Notes: a model not told the origin generated them from the sequence alone. 64,000 bases of DNA from Candidatus Saccharicenans sp. (GCA_024653215.1 JANLFU010000001.1:333492-397491), one strand, 5' to 3'. Counted from the stretch's first letter, positions 25,204 to 34,459 are shown. A program made the numbers and translations.

Positions 25204-26172
25204 TCAAAGCCAGTTATTCTCCAGGTACCAGTCCAGGGTCACTTTCAGGGCTTCCGGGAAGGACCAGGCGGTTTCAAAGCCCAGGTCGTGCTTTATTTTT
25301 TGGATATCAGCCACCCAGAACAGTTTCTCCATATCACGGCACTTGCTGAGGTTGAGGGCGCTGGGCCGGCCAGAAATCCTGGAAAAAACTTCGGAAACGC
25401 CGGAGGCGCCCCTGACCAGCCAGAGAGGAAACCTGACCGTCTTAACTTTCCGGCCGAGAATTCTGGCCGCTTCCAGACCGATTTCTTCCCAGCTTCTGGG
25501 AACCGGGTCGGCCACGTTGTAGATTTCTCCGCTCTTAAAGGGAACGTTGGCACAGAGCTCCAGGGCCCTGACCAGGTCGTCAAGGTAGCACAGGCTCATC
25601 AGGAGCTCCCGGCTGAAGGCCGGAAGCCAGCCTTTGTTCACCATCCGGAAAAGCTGGAGAAAATCACTGTCCCTCGGTCCGTAAATGGCCGCGGCCCGCA
25701 AAATAATGACCTCCATTCTATTTTTTCGCTTCAGGACTTCTTCTTCGGCCAGGAGCTTGCTGTGGCCATAGGGTGAAGCCGGGCAGGGAGGCTCATCTTC
25801 TCTGACCGGTGTGCCATCGGCCGAAGGACTCCCGGCAGCCAGGCTGCTCAGGTGGACGAACCTGGGGGCCAGGCCGTCTTTTTCCAGTTTTTCCAGCAAG
25901 CTTGCCGTTCCGCCCTGGTTTACAGTATAATAATCGCGCGGTTTCAGGGCCTTGGTCAGCCCCGCCAGATGGAAGACCACCTGACAGCCGGCCGGCAGGT
26001 CTGGCAGATTAAAAAGGTCACCTTCCAGGAGCACCAGGTTTTCAGCCTGCTTCAACCAGCTGAGCTTGGCCGGGTTCCGGACCAGGGCGTGGACGCGATG
26101 GCCTGCGGCCAGCAGCCGTTCTACCAGCCGGCTGCCGATGAACCCGGTCGCCCCGGTGACCAGAGAAATCAT
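25204..26172 (-). CDS. Extended SDR / 3-beta-HSD-like epimerase-reductase
   Basis: Protein of 322 residues. NAD(P) loop TGATGFIG (6-13), then HLAG at 68-71, LSSLAA, and catalytic Tyr135/Lys139 in YGHSK. It resembles NAD-dependent epimerases and 3-beta-hydroxysteroid dehydrogenase-like reductases. It is divergent from the SPT-like gene across 116 bp. In Caulobacter a protein of this class (CerR) reduces the 3-keto sphingoid base, so the pairing suggests 3-ketosphinganine-type reduction; sugar or other lipid substrates remain possible. Confidence 0.8.
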   Translation of the reverse strand: MISLVTGATGFIGSRLVERLLAAGHRVHALVRNPAKLSWLKQAENLVLLEGDLFNLPDLPAGCQVVFHLAGLTKALKPRDYYTVNQGGTASLLEKLEKDGLAPRFVHLSSLAAGSPSADGTPVREDEPPCPASPYGHSKLLAEEEVLKRKNRMEVIILRAAAIYGPRDSDFLQLFRMVNKGWLPAFSRELLMSLCYLDDLVRALELCANVPFKSGEIYNVADPVPRSWEEIGLEAARILGRKVKTVRFPLWLVRGASGVSEVFSRISGRPSALNLSKCRDMEKLFWVADIQKIKHDLGFETAWSFPEALKVTLDWYLENNWL

Positions 26173-26288
26173 GCCCTGATTTTAGACCAGGCCGGGCAGC
26201 CGGTCAATTGAAGTTGAAAAAAATCGGTTAAAAAGGTAATAAATAATAACCGTTAACAACAAGCAAGTGAAAACGTCAGGAGGACGCG

Positions 26289-27473
26289 ATGGATATTTTT
26301 GACAAGTGTTATGAATTCAGCCGGGCTGAAGAAGTCATGGCCGCGGGGCTCTATCCCTATTTCACCCCGATTTCCGAAGCCAGGGGCAACCGGGTCAAGG
26401 TCCGGGGCCGGGAGATGATCCTGATCGGCTCCAACAACTACCTGGGTCTGATCGACCACCCCAAGGTCATGCAGGCCGCCAAGGAGGCTATCGACCGCTA
26501 CGGCGTGGCCACCTGCGGTTCCAGGTTTCTGACCGGAACGATTGACCTGCACGAGATCCTGGAAGAAAGGCTGGCCCGGTTCATGAATAAAGAAGCCGCG
26601 GTTACCTTTTCCACCGGCTACCAGACCAACCTGGGAATCATCTCCTCGTTGGCCGGCAAGGACGACGTGGTCATCACCGACCGCATGGACCACGCCAGCA
26701 TCATCGACGCCTGCCGCCTGTCCAAGGCCGAGGTCAAGAAATTCAAGCACAATGACCTTCACGACCTGGAAAGAGTTCTGTCCGAGATTCCTGATAATAA
26801 GGGCAAGCTGATCGTGGTGGACGGGGTGTTCAGCATGGAAGGCGACATCGCCGACCTGCCGGGCATCGTCCCGCTGGCCAAAAAATACAAGGCCAGGATA
26901 ATGGTCGATGATGCCCACGGTTTGGGAGTGCTGGGAAAGCATGGCCGGGGGACAGCCGAGCATTTCGGTCTCGAAGACGAGGTGGACCTGGTCATGGGCA
27001 CCTTCAGCAAGTCATTTGTCTCCATCGGTGGCTTCGTGGTCGGCACGAAAAAGGTGGTCAGTTACATAAAACATCATGCCCGCTCCCTGATCTTCAGCGC
27101 GGCGGCCACGCCGGCCTCGGTGGCCGCGGTCCTGGCTGCCCTGGAAGTCATAGAAACCGAACCGGAAAGAAGGGAGAGACTGTGGCAGGTGACCAATTTC
27201 ATGAGAGAAAGTTTCCAGAAGCTGGGCTTCAATACCGGTCCCAGCCAGACCCCCATCATTCCTATCTTAATTGGCGACGACGAGAAGTGTTTTGCCATGT
27301 GGAAAACCCTCAGGGATGAAGGCATCTTCACCACTCCGGTCATCCATCCGGCCGTTCCCCACGGACAGGCCCTGATTCGCACCAGCTATTCGGCCAACCA
27401 TACCGATGAAGAGCTCCATTTAATCCTGGCTGCTTTTGAGAAATGCGGCCGGGCCCTGGGCATAATTCCCTGA
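26289..27473 (+). CDS. spt: Serine palmitoyltransferase-like alpha-oxoamine synthase
   Basis: PLP enzyme of 394 residues. Features: YPYFTPI near the N-terminus, IGSNNYLGL, GSRFLTGT, DHASIIDACR, VDDAHGLGVLGKHGRG, and the PLP Lys241 in GTFSKSF. This family joins an amino acid to an acyl thioester (BioF, Kbl, HemA, Spt). No biotin or threonine genes are nearby, and the YPYF(x)PI...G..MI.IGSNNYLG start is closest, from memory, to bacterial Spt of Bacteroidota type. Predicted reaction: serine + acyl-CoA or acyl-ACP to a 3-ketosphingoid base. GGAGGACGCG precedes the ATG. Confidence 0.78.
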   Translation: MDIFDKCYEFSRAEEVMAAGLYPYFTPISEARGNRVKVRGREMILIGSNNYLGLIDHPKVMQAAKEAIDRYGVATCGSRFLTGTIDLHEILEERLARFMNKEAAVTFSTGYQTNLGIISSLAGKDDVVITDRMDHASIIDACRLSKAEVKKFKHNDLHDLERVLSEIPDNKGKLIVVDGVFSMEGDIADLPGIVPLAKKYKARIMVDDAHGLGVLGKHGRGTAEHFGLEDEVDLVMGTFSKSFVSIGGFVVGTKKVVSYIKHHARSLIFSAAATPASVAAVLAALEVIETEPERRERLWQVTNFMRESFQKLGFNTGPSQTPIIPILIGDDEKCFAMWKTLRDEGIFTTPVIHPAVPHGQALIRTSYSANHTDEELHLILAAFEKCGRALGIIP

Positions 27474-27503
27474 GCTGGAAGAACGAGCTTAGAGGGGTCG
27501 GGC

Positions 27504-29336
27504 ATGTCCTTTTTCCTTCGGTCTAAGTGCCAAAAATTTTCTATTCTGGTTCTGACCTTACTGGTTTTGGGCCTGACCTCACTTGGGGCGGCCACCAAAA
27601 TTATGCCCCTGTCCCAGGTCAAGCCGGGAATGAAGGGAACCGGGCGTAGCGTCTTTGCCGGGCGCCAGGTTGACAATTTTGAAGCCGAAATACTCGGAGT
27701 CATGCAGAATGTCCAGCCCGGAAGAAGCTGGATTCTGGCCCGGCTCAAAGGCCAGGGCCTGGAGAATACCGGGGTCATCGCCGGGATGAGCGGCAGCCCG
27801 GTTTATGTCGAGGGGCAATTAATCGGAGCCGTGGCCTTCAGCTATGCCTTTGCCCGCGAAGCCATTGCCGGCATTACCCCCATAGAAGAAATGCTGGCCA
27901 TGAGCGGGAGCAGTCAGGCGACCCGGTCACCGGCTGGATTGCCCTCGGCTTTCAGCCCTGAAGTCCTGACCCAGGAAGAACTGGGCCGGGCCTACCAGGA
28001 GCTGGCCTTCACCGGCGGCAATACCCAGCTTCCTGACCGGGCCTTTGTTCCGGTTAAGATTCCGCTCATCTTTTCCGGATTTTCCGAGCGGGCCTTCCGC
28101 CAGTACCAGTCTTTTTTCAGCCGGCAAAATTTCCAGCCGGTCCTGGGCGCCGGTCGCACTTCCGGACAGGCTCTTAACCTGACCCCACAGCCGGTTACTC
28201 TGAGCGAAGGCCAGGCGGTGGGAGTGCAGCTCATGACCGGCGACCTCGACCTGACTGCGGTGGGCACGGTAACCTACGTGGACGGTAAAAGGATACTGGC
28301 TTTTGGACATCCTTTTTATAATCTCGGCCCGGTTGATTACGGTCTGACCACGGCCGAAGTCCTGGCGGTGGTGCCCAGCCTGGAAAGTTCCTTCAAGCTG
28401 GCCTCAACCGGTCAGCTCATCGGCCGGGTGCTTCAGGACCGCACCAGCGGGGTCCTGGCCGAAATCGGTGCCCTGCCACGTTATATTCCACTTAATGTTG
28501 AAGTCCAGGATAGCCCGGTCAGTCAGAAACAGTTCAAGCTGAAACTGGTCAACGACCAGGTGCTGACCCCGGCCCTGGTCAATCTGGCCCTTTATACTGT
28601 CCTCACCACCGAGGAACGTTCCTATGGGAACCTGTCGGTGGATTTTGAAGCCGATTTATTCCTGGAAGGGGGACAGAGCGTCCACCTGGAAGACTTGTTC
28701 AGCGGAAACATGGACAGTGCCAGCACCAGTCTCTCCGGGCTGGTGGCGGCCGTGGTCTACATGCTCAAGAATAACGAGTTCAAGGAGGTCGGCCTCAGCC
28801 AGGTTGAGGTCAAGGTCAGGGTGGTGGAGCAGCTGCGGACGGCCACCCTGGAAAAGGTTCTGCTGGATAAATATGAAGTTCAACCCGGCGAGGTCATCCA
28901 GGTCAAGACCTATTTTCGGACCCAGGGCAACGACCTGAAAACGGAAGAGGTGGAATTCATGGCTCCGTCGCTTCCACCGGGAACAGAGTTCGAACTGGTG
29001 GTGGCCGAGGCCAGCTATATCCAGCAACTGGAGCGGAGCCTTTACCGGATACAGGATTTCCGGCCGAGAAACCTGAACCAGCTCATCAGGTTGCTGGGCA
29101 ACCTGCGGAAAAACAACCGGATCTATTTCAAGGTGGTGGCCCCCAGGCCCGGACTTTTTCTCAAGGGCGAGGAGCTACCCAACCTGCCCCCCAGCTTGAA
29201 AAACATGTTCACTTCTCCCCGGGCTTCTACCTCCAACCTGACCGAAATTAACAGGTCAACCCTGACCGAGTACCAGCTGCCGGTTCCCTATGTTTTTCGG
29301 GGCGCCCTGACCATACCCATCAGGATGAAAAAGTAG
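27504..29336 (+). CDS. SpoIVB S55-type secreted protein with permuted motif order
   Basis: Protein of 610 residues with a signal peptide (about 12-30). The Ser motif GMSGSPVYVEGQLIGAVA lies at about 94-111, and the GTVTYVDGKRILAFGHPF strand with His269 comes 170 residues later; in Bacillus SpoIVB the His comes first. Residues after 290 contain repeated beta-rich stretches but no other domain I recognise. S55 peptidases are PDZ-linked serine proteases that signal across a membrane; no PDZ is obvious. It follows spt by 30 bp and precedes a secreted propeller, so an envelope role is likely. Confidence 0.78.
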   Translation: MSFFLRSKCQKFSILVLTLLVLGLTSLGAATKIMPLSQVKPGMKGTGRSVFAGRQVDNFEAEILGVMQNVQPGRSWILARLKGQGLENTGVIAGMSGSPVYVEGQLIGAVAFSYAFAREAIAGITPIEEMLAMSGSSQATRSPAGLPSAFSPEVLTQEELGRAYQELAFTGGNTQLPDRAFVPVKIPLIFSGFSERAFRQYQSFFSRQNFQPVLGAGRTSGQALNLTPQPVTLSEGQAVGVQLMTGDLDLTAVGTVTYVDGKRILAFGHPFYNLGPVDYGLTTAEVLAVVPSLESSFKLASTGQLIGRVLQDRTSGVLAEIGALPRYIPLNVEVQDSPVSQKQFKLKLVNDQVLTPALVNLALYTVLTTEERSYGNLSVDFEADLFLEGGQSVHLEDLFSGNMDSASTSLSGLVAAVVYMLKNNEFKEVGLSQVEVKVRVVEQLRTATLEKVLLDKYEVQPGEVIQVKTYFRTQGNDLKTEEVEFMAPSLPPGTEFELVVAEASYIQQLERSLYRIQDFRPRNLNQLIRLLGNLRKNNRIYFKVVAPRPGLFLKGEELPNLPPSLKNMFTSPRASTSNLTEINRSTLTEYQLPVPYVFRGALTIPIRMKK

Positions 29337-29388
29337 GTGGCGGGAAAGAACTTTCGGCATATATAAATATATTAAGGTAGGCTTAGCA

Positions 29389-31584
29389 ATGAAAAAAAGG
29401 TTATCTCTTGCCCTGACAATAATGACCGTGCTGCTTTTGGTCTCTCACCTCCAGGCCGTGGTTCCCAGAAAATGGGAATTGCGCTCCAAGGACGATTTTC
29501 TGAAGGGCAAATTTTCCGGGACTTCTCTCTCCTCCGATGGAGTTCTGTCTATCGGCCCGAAGCTGGAAAAGCTGGAACTCCCGGCCGAAGAATTTTATCT
29601 TTCCCTGGCCCAGGGCTCTGACGGAAGTTATTACCTTGGCACAGGCCACGGCGGTAAGATTTACCGTTTGACCCGGGATAAAAAGGCCGAGCTTTATTTC
29701 CAGACGGCCGAACTGGACGTGACCGCCCTGGCGGTGGATTCTAAGGGAGTCCTGTACGCCGGGACTTCCCCCAACGGCAAGATTTATAAGATAACTGCCA
29801 GCAACAAGGGCGAGGAGTTCTTCAACCCCCAGGAACGTTATATCTGGGACCTGGTGCTGACCGAAAAGGGGAACCTGCTGGTCGCGGTCGGGGAGAGCGG
29901 TGGGATCTATGAAGTCAACCCGGCCGGAGCCGGAAGGCAACTGTTCAAGGCCCGGGATAACCATATTCTCTGCCTGATACAGACCGCGGGCGGGGACCTG
30001 CTGGCCGGAAGCGGCGGGCGTGGCCAGCTTTACCGGATATCGGCCTCGGGCCGGGCCAGTGTCATTTTTGATTCTGGTTATGAAGAGGTTAGAAACGTGG
30101 TCCTGGACCGCGAGGGCAATATCTACCTGAGCGCCGGCGGAGCTCCTTCCAAGCCGGTGTCCACGGTCAGCCCGGCTGCCAAGGCTACACCGACCAAGGC
30201 CGACGCCGAGGTCAGCGTGGTGGTTTCGGCCGTGGCTGCGGCCCTGGAAACCGACCTCGAAATTCCAGAAACTACGTCCAGGGGCAAAGCTCCAGGACCC
30301 ATTTCCGGGGCGATTTTCCAGGTCACCCCGGATGGATTGGCCAGGAAGCTCTGGAGCTCGACGGAAGAAATCGTCTACAGCCTGGTCTATGATGCTGACA
30401 GCCAGAAGCTGGTCCTGGGCACCGGCAACCAGGGCCGCCTGTATTCACTCGACCGCCAGGGCGGATTGGAACTCCTGGCCCAGTCAAGCTCGGAACAGGT
30501 CTACGGACTATTTCAATTCAATAAGCAGACCCAGGTTCTCGGTAATAATCCCTGTTTCCTGGGACTTCTCCAGCCCGGCCAGAATTTTTCCGGAGATTAT
30601 CTGAGCCCGGTGCTGGATGCCAGGATACTTTCCAACTGGGGTCGGCTGAGCTGGGAAGCTGAACTTCCCCAGGGAGCTTCCCTCCAGATTCAATCCAGGA
30701 GCGGCAACACGGCCGAACCCGATGACACCTGGAGCGATTGGTCTCCGCCTTACAGCCGGCCGGATGAAAAAGTCTTGAGCCCTTCAGGTCGCTACCTCCA
30801 GTTAAAAATCAGTTTGAAGAATCCGGGCGGAGCCAAATCCCCCCGGGTCCAGAAGTTACTGGTCTTTTACCTTCAGGCCAATGTGGCCCCGGTCATAGAC
30901 AAATTGGAAGTGCTTCCGGCCAACCAGGTTTTTATCAAGCCGCCTGAACAGGACGAAGTCATCCTCGGTCTGGATGAGGCCTCACTTGAAGGGGCCCGGC
31001 GCAAGGATGAAACCAGCCTTTACCTGACGCCCAAGAAGGCCGAGCGCCAGGGCTTCCGGACGATTACCTGGGAAGCCTCTGATGAAAATGAAGACAGACT
31101 GGCTTTCAATATTTACCTGAAAAGGGAAGGCGAGAACAACTGGAGGCTGATGCAGGAAAAAGTATCGGATAAAGTTTTTTCCTTCGATACCAGGAATTTT
31201 CCAGACGGGACATACTGGTTGAAGGTTGAAGCCACCGACCTGCCGTCCAACCCTCCTGGCACCGAGAAGAAGGCCGAGAAGCTGAGCCAGGCCCTGGTCA
31301 TAGATAACTCGCTGCCGGTCATCAAGAACTTCCTGGCCAACCGGAGCGGTGATTCCCTGGAAGTGAGCTTTGTGGCCGAGGATTCCTATTCTTACATTGA
31401 GGAAGTAAAATTCCTGGTCAGGCCGGGGGACTGGCAGGTGGTTTTCCCGGTGGACGGGCTGTGCGATTCCCGCAGCGAGAATTTCAAGTTCAGCCTGAAG
31501 GTCCCGGCTGGTTCCGACAACCTGCTGCTCATCAGGGTCCGGGACAGCTTCGGCAACGTCGGGGTGCACCAGCACCGCTTTTAA
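29389..31584 (+). CDS. Secreted beta-propeller protein of unknown function
   Basis: Protein of 731 residues with a signal peptide (1-23). Residues about 60-400 are propeller blades of the type Y.GTG..GKIY(R/K)(L/I)T (e.g. LYAGTSPNGKIYKI, LLAVGESGGIYEV). A low-complexity Ala/Thr/Ser/Pro linker lies at about 248-300. The C-terminal part, about 490-730, looks like two fibronectin-III or cadherin-like folds (WEASDENEDRLAFNIYLK; DGTYWLKVEATDLPSNP). Likely a periplasmic or surface scaffold. Gap of 52 bp from the S55 gene suggests one operon. Confidence 0.75.
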   Translation: MKKRLSLALTIMTVLLLVSHLQAVVPRKWELRSKDDFLKGKFSGTSLSSDGVLSIGPKLEKLELPAEEFYLSLAQGSDGSYYLGTGHGGKIYRLTRDKKAELYFQTAELDVTALAVDSKGVLYAGTSPNGKIYKITASNKGEEFFNPQERYIWDLVLTEKGNLLVAVGESGGIYEVNPAGAGRQLFKARDNHILCLIQTAGGDLLAGSGGRGQLYRISASGRASVIFDSGYEEVRNVVLDREGNIYLSAGGAPSKPVSTVSPAAKATPTKADAEVSVVVSAVAAALETDLEIPETTSRGKAPGPISGAIFQVTPDGLARKLWSSTEEIVYSLVYDADSQKLVLGTGNQGRLYSLDRQGGLELLAQSSSEQVYGLFQFNKQTQVLGNNPCFLGLLQPGQNFSGDYLSPVLDARILSNWGRLSWEAELPQGASLQIQSRSGNTAEPDDTWSDWSPPYSRPDEKVLSPSGRYLQLKISLKNPGGAKSPRVQKLLVFYLQANVAPVIDKLEVLPANQVFIKPPEQDEVILGLDEASLEGARRKDETSLYLTPKKAERQGFRTITWEASDENEDRLAFNIYLKREGENNWRLMQEKVSDKVFSFDTRNFPDGTYWLKVEATDLPSNPPGTEKKAEKLSQALVIDNSLPVIKNFLANRSGDSLEVSFVAEDSYSYIEEVKFLVRPGDWQVVFPVDGLCDSRSENFKFSLKVPAGSDNLLLIRVRDSFGNVGVHQHRF

Positions 31585-31603
31585 GCTCGCTGTCGGCCGG
31601 GTG

Positions 31604-32170
31604 CTATTTGGTCTTCACTCTTTCCAGGTACTTGTCTTCCCTGGTATCGACCCTGATGACATCTCCCTCTTTAATGAACTGAGGCACCTGAATAACCAGG
31701 CCGGTTTCCAGCTTGGCTGGCTTGTTGATGGCGGTCTGGGTGGCTCCTTTCAGTATCGGTTCGGTCTCCACCACCTTCAGGTCGACGGTGTTGGGCAGGT
31801 GGATGCCGACCGGTTGACCTTCGTAGAATTCGATGGTCAGGACCATGTCCGGCAGGAGGTAATTAACCCCGTCGCCGATGGCTTCCAGGTCCAGCTTGAT
31901 CTGCTCGTAGGTCTGGAGGTTCATGAAATAGAACTCATCCCCGCTCCGGTAGAGAAAGACCATTTCCACCTCTTCCAGGTAGGCCTGTTCCACCCGGTCT
32001 TCGGACCGGAAGCGGTATTCCAGCTGCGAACCGTCCTTGATGTTGCGGAGCTTGGTCTGGACCATGGCCTTCCAGCGCCCGGGGGTTATTAGCTGGTAGT
32101 CCATGACCCGGTAGAGCTGTCCTTCCATTTTGATGATCATGCCTTTTCTTATCTTGGTCGCGTCAATCAT
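31604..32170 (-). CDS. efp: Elongation factor P, Arg-type loop
   Basis: Protein of 188 residues covering all three EF-P domains, ending with the usual KYLERVK. EF-P rescues ribosomes stalled at polyproline. The modified loop reads TPGRWKA (30-36), so the residue equivalent to E. coli Lys34 is Arg32. The Arg-type in Pseudomonas is rhamnosylated by EarP, but its loop is SGRN; here Pro precedes and Trp follows. No EarP, EpmA/B or YmfI gene is in the window. GAGGAAG-type RBS precedes the ATG. Confidence 0.93.
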   Translation of the reverse strand: MIDATKIRKGMIIKMEGQLYRVMDYQLITPGRWKAMVQTKLRNIKDGSQLEYRFRSEDRVEQAYLEEVEMVFLYRSGDEFYFMNLQTYEQIKLDLEAIGDGVNYLLPDMVLTIEFYEGQPVGIHLPNTVDLKVVETEPILKGATQTAINKPAKLETGLVIQVPQFIKEGDVIRVDTREDKYLERVKTK

Positions 32171-32292
32171 CGAGCTTCCTCCTGGGCTGAGCCGGTAAAA
32201 ATACCGGGCCCTCGCAAATTGGATTTGATCAAGCCAAAGAGAAATTGAAGTTATATTTTACAACAAATCAGGGATTTGTCCATTGCCCGTGG

Positions 32293-33387
32293 CTATAATG
32301 AAGATTCCACGGTCAGGCCGGAATCTGGCCTGATGATGTAGGGCCGCCCGCCGGCCCGCTCGATGGCCCGGGCCACCGCTTCCGGGTCGTCGGGAGCATA
32401 GGCAAACATGCAGCCGCCGCCACCCGAGCCGTTGATCTTTCCGCCCAGGGCCCCGTTTTCCAGGGAGGCTTTGAGCAGGCGGTCAATCTTCGGGGTGGAG
32501 ATGCCCACCAGTTCTCGGAGCACCGTCTGCTGCTCGGTCAGCAGCCGGCCAAACTCCACAGGGTCAAAAACCGGCGACTGGAAGATCTTCAGGCCCTCGG
32601 CTGTCAGCATCCGGTTGAGAACGGCCCCGTGAAGCGGTTTCCTTATTTCCGGCGGCAGGTTCCGGCTGAGGTTCAGAATTTCCTGTTCGCTCACGGAGGC
32701 CAGGTTAAGTCCTGGATTTTCCGTCCTTAATATTTCCAGGCCCCTGGTCACCCTTTCCCGGACCGAACCCAGGGTGCCGGTGGTGTCCTTTTTTTCCAGT
32801 GAATCTCCCAGGACAAAGGTCCCGGGCGGGGAGGGCAGGCGGGTTATTTTCAATCCCCCGGCGAATTGAATCCAGACGGTTCCGCCCAGGGCCGAGGTGT
32901 AATGGTCCATCATTCCCCCCGGTTCCCTGAACTCAAGCACTTCTGCCCGGTGGGCCAGCTCGGCCACGGCTTCGGGTGTCGGGGCCAGGTCAAGCCGGCC
33001 GCAGGCCTCCAGCAGGAACCTGGTCCAGGCTACCACCATGGCTGAAGAACTGGAGGTGCCGGCGTTGATGGGAATCTCACCGTGCATGGTAATTTCCCAG
33101 CCCTGCCCGAAGCGGGCTCCCAGCCGCAGCAGGATGTTGACCGCGCTTCGCAGGTAATCCCGCGGCTTGAGATAGGTCAGCTCTGACTCAGGGATAAAGC
33201 TATCTTCTTCATTTATGTCCGGCAGATGGATATGAAATCCAGCGTCAGGACGGGGAAATCCCATAACATAGAATCTCAGGCTGATGGCCGAAGCGATCAC
33301 ATCCAGGTCCAGGTAATCCTGGTGTTCGCCGAACAGGCAGATTCTTCCTGGCGAGGAAACCCGGAGCGAAAACGATTGTTTATTCAT
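32293..33387 (-). CDS. Galactokinase-like GHMP kinase
   Basis: Protein of 364 residues. SPGRICLFGEHQDYLDLDVI is the galactokinase-type start (G.R..L.GEH.DY), then the ATP loop INAGTSSSSAM, the GMMDHYTSALGG segment bearing the catalytic Asp, and the C-terminal INGSGGGGCMFA. Usual galactokinases read MDQ(F/Y) where this has MDHY, and the N-terminal cap is short. A sugar kinase is likely, but galactose is not certain since no Leloir genes are adjacent. It ends 122 bp from efp. Confidence 0.8.
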   Translation of the reverse strand: MNKQSFSLRVSSPGRICLFGEHQDYLDLDVIASAISLRFYVMGFPRPDAGFHIHLPDINEEDSFIPESELTYLKPRDYLRSAVNILLRLGARFGQGWEITMHGEIPINAGTSSSSAMVVAWTRFLLEACGRLDLAPTPEAVAELAHRAEVLEFREPGGMMDHYTSALGGTVWIQFAGGLKITRLPSPPGTFVLGDSLEKKDTTGTLGSVRERVTRGLEILRTENPGLNLASVSEQEILNLSRNLPPEIRKPLHGAVLNRMLTAEGLKIFQSPVFDPVEFGRLLTEQQTVLRELVGISTPKIDRLLKASLENGALGGKINGSGGGGCMFAYAPDDPEAVARAIERAGGRPYIIRPDSGLTVESSL

Positions 33388-33533
33388 TTCAGCATCGCTG
33401 GAAAGAAAATCAGGCTTAAAATCTATCCCAGTGGCCGGCTTCTGTCAATTTCATTTCTGCTTTTGAACCTCGGTTGATTTATTCCCTGAAATTTTTTATA
33501 AAGAGTTTTCTGTTGAATTATGAAAGGCCAGTT

Positions 33534-34307
33534 ATGAAAATCATTTTCCTGGGAACCGGTGGAGCGGTTCCTACAGCCACCCGGGATAATACCAGCTTTC
33601 TTCTGGAAGCGGCCGGAGAGCTCTGGCTGGTAGATTGCCCCGGTTCCCTGACTCAAAAAATTATCAAGGCGGGGCAGAAGCCGCAGCAGGTTTCAGCCAT
33701 ATTTATAAGCCACATTCATGCCGACCACGTTTACGGCCTGCCGGCTTTTGTCCACAGCCTGATGCTGGAAGAAAAGACCGTTCAACTTTTCGGCTCGGCC
33801 GAGACGGTTGAATTCTGCCTGGGCCTGCTGGACCTCTTTGGTTTAAGAAAAGAGAAAATCTCTTACCGGGTGAAGCCGGTGGTGCTGGCTCCCGGTCTTA
33901 AAATTGAATTCTCTCCCGGGCTGTCCGTAACCGGCTGGCCGGTGCCGCACCATTCTTCTTCCCTGGCCCTGAACTTTGAAACTCCTGAAGGTCGAATTGT
34001 CTACTCTGGCGATACACCCATTCATCAACCCCTGTTTGAGCGGGCGGCCGGGGCTGATTGTCTTATACATGACTGCAGCACTCCCTCCCGCTACCTGGAC
34101 GAGTTGCCCTTCCTGCGGGCCATGCACACTAACGCCCTGGAACTGGGGCGAGCGGCGGCCGGGGCTGGCCTCGGGACTCTCGTTCCCTGCCATTTTTTCA
34201 GCGACCTGGATTTTTCTCCAAAAGAAGTGGAAACTGAGATCAGGCAGAATTACAGTGGCCGGCTGTTCATACCGGAAGATTTTTCCTGCCTGGAGCTGGA
34301 GCCTTGA
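33534..34307 (+). CDS. RNase Z-like MBL-fold hydrolase
   Basis: Protein of 257 residues; ATG at 33534 preferred over the longer frame because the fold begins at once with MKIIFLGTGGAVPT. Metal motif SHIHADHVYGLP, later VPHHSSSLAL, YSGDT and a C-terminal CHF. RNase Z family enzymes process tRNA 3' ends, but this lacks the long flexible arm and the canonical HEAT motif region reads IHDCSTP, so another phosphodiesterase or hydrolase role is possible. Overlaps the next frame only by the tail. Confidence 0.8.
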   Translation: MKIIFLGTGGAVPTATRDNTSFLLEAAGELWLVDCPGSLTQKIIKAGQKPQQVSAIFISHIHADHVYGLPAFVHSLMLEEKTVQLFGSAETVEFCLGLLDLFGLRKEKISYRVKPVVLAPGLKIEFSPGLSVTGWPVPHHSSSLALNFETPEGRIVYSGDTPIHQPLFERAAGADCLIHDCSTPSRYLDELPFLRAMHTNALELGRAAAGAGLGTLVPCHFFSDLDFSPKEVETEIRQNYSGRLFIPEDFSCLELEP

Positions 34308-34341
34308 GACCTGGAATTGATAAAAGGGCTAAAATAGAAAG

Positions 34342-34359
34342 TGAACCGGGCCCGGTTCA
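34342..34359. promoter_or_regulatory. 18-bp perfect palindrome upstream of the amidohydrolase
   Basis: TGAACCGGGCCCGGTTCA reads the same on both strands. It lies about 100 bp before the amidohydrolase ATG and could be an operator or fold the mRNA leader, which is rich in further GC inverted repeats up to about 34430. Confidence 0.4.
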
Positions 34360-34459
34360 TTACGGGCCGGGTGTTCGGAAAAATGCCGGAGCTCCGGTTA
34401 GAGTCCCGGGACGAGGCCCTTTCCGGACGGGAGGTTATTTAACGAAGGGGAAGTACCGC

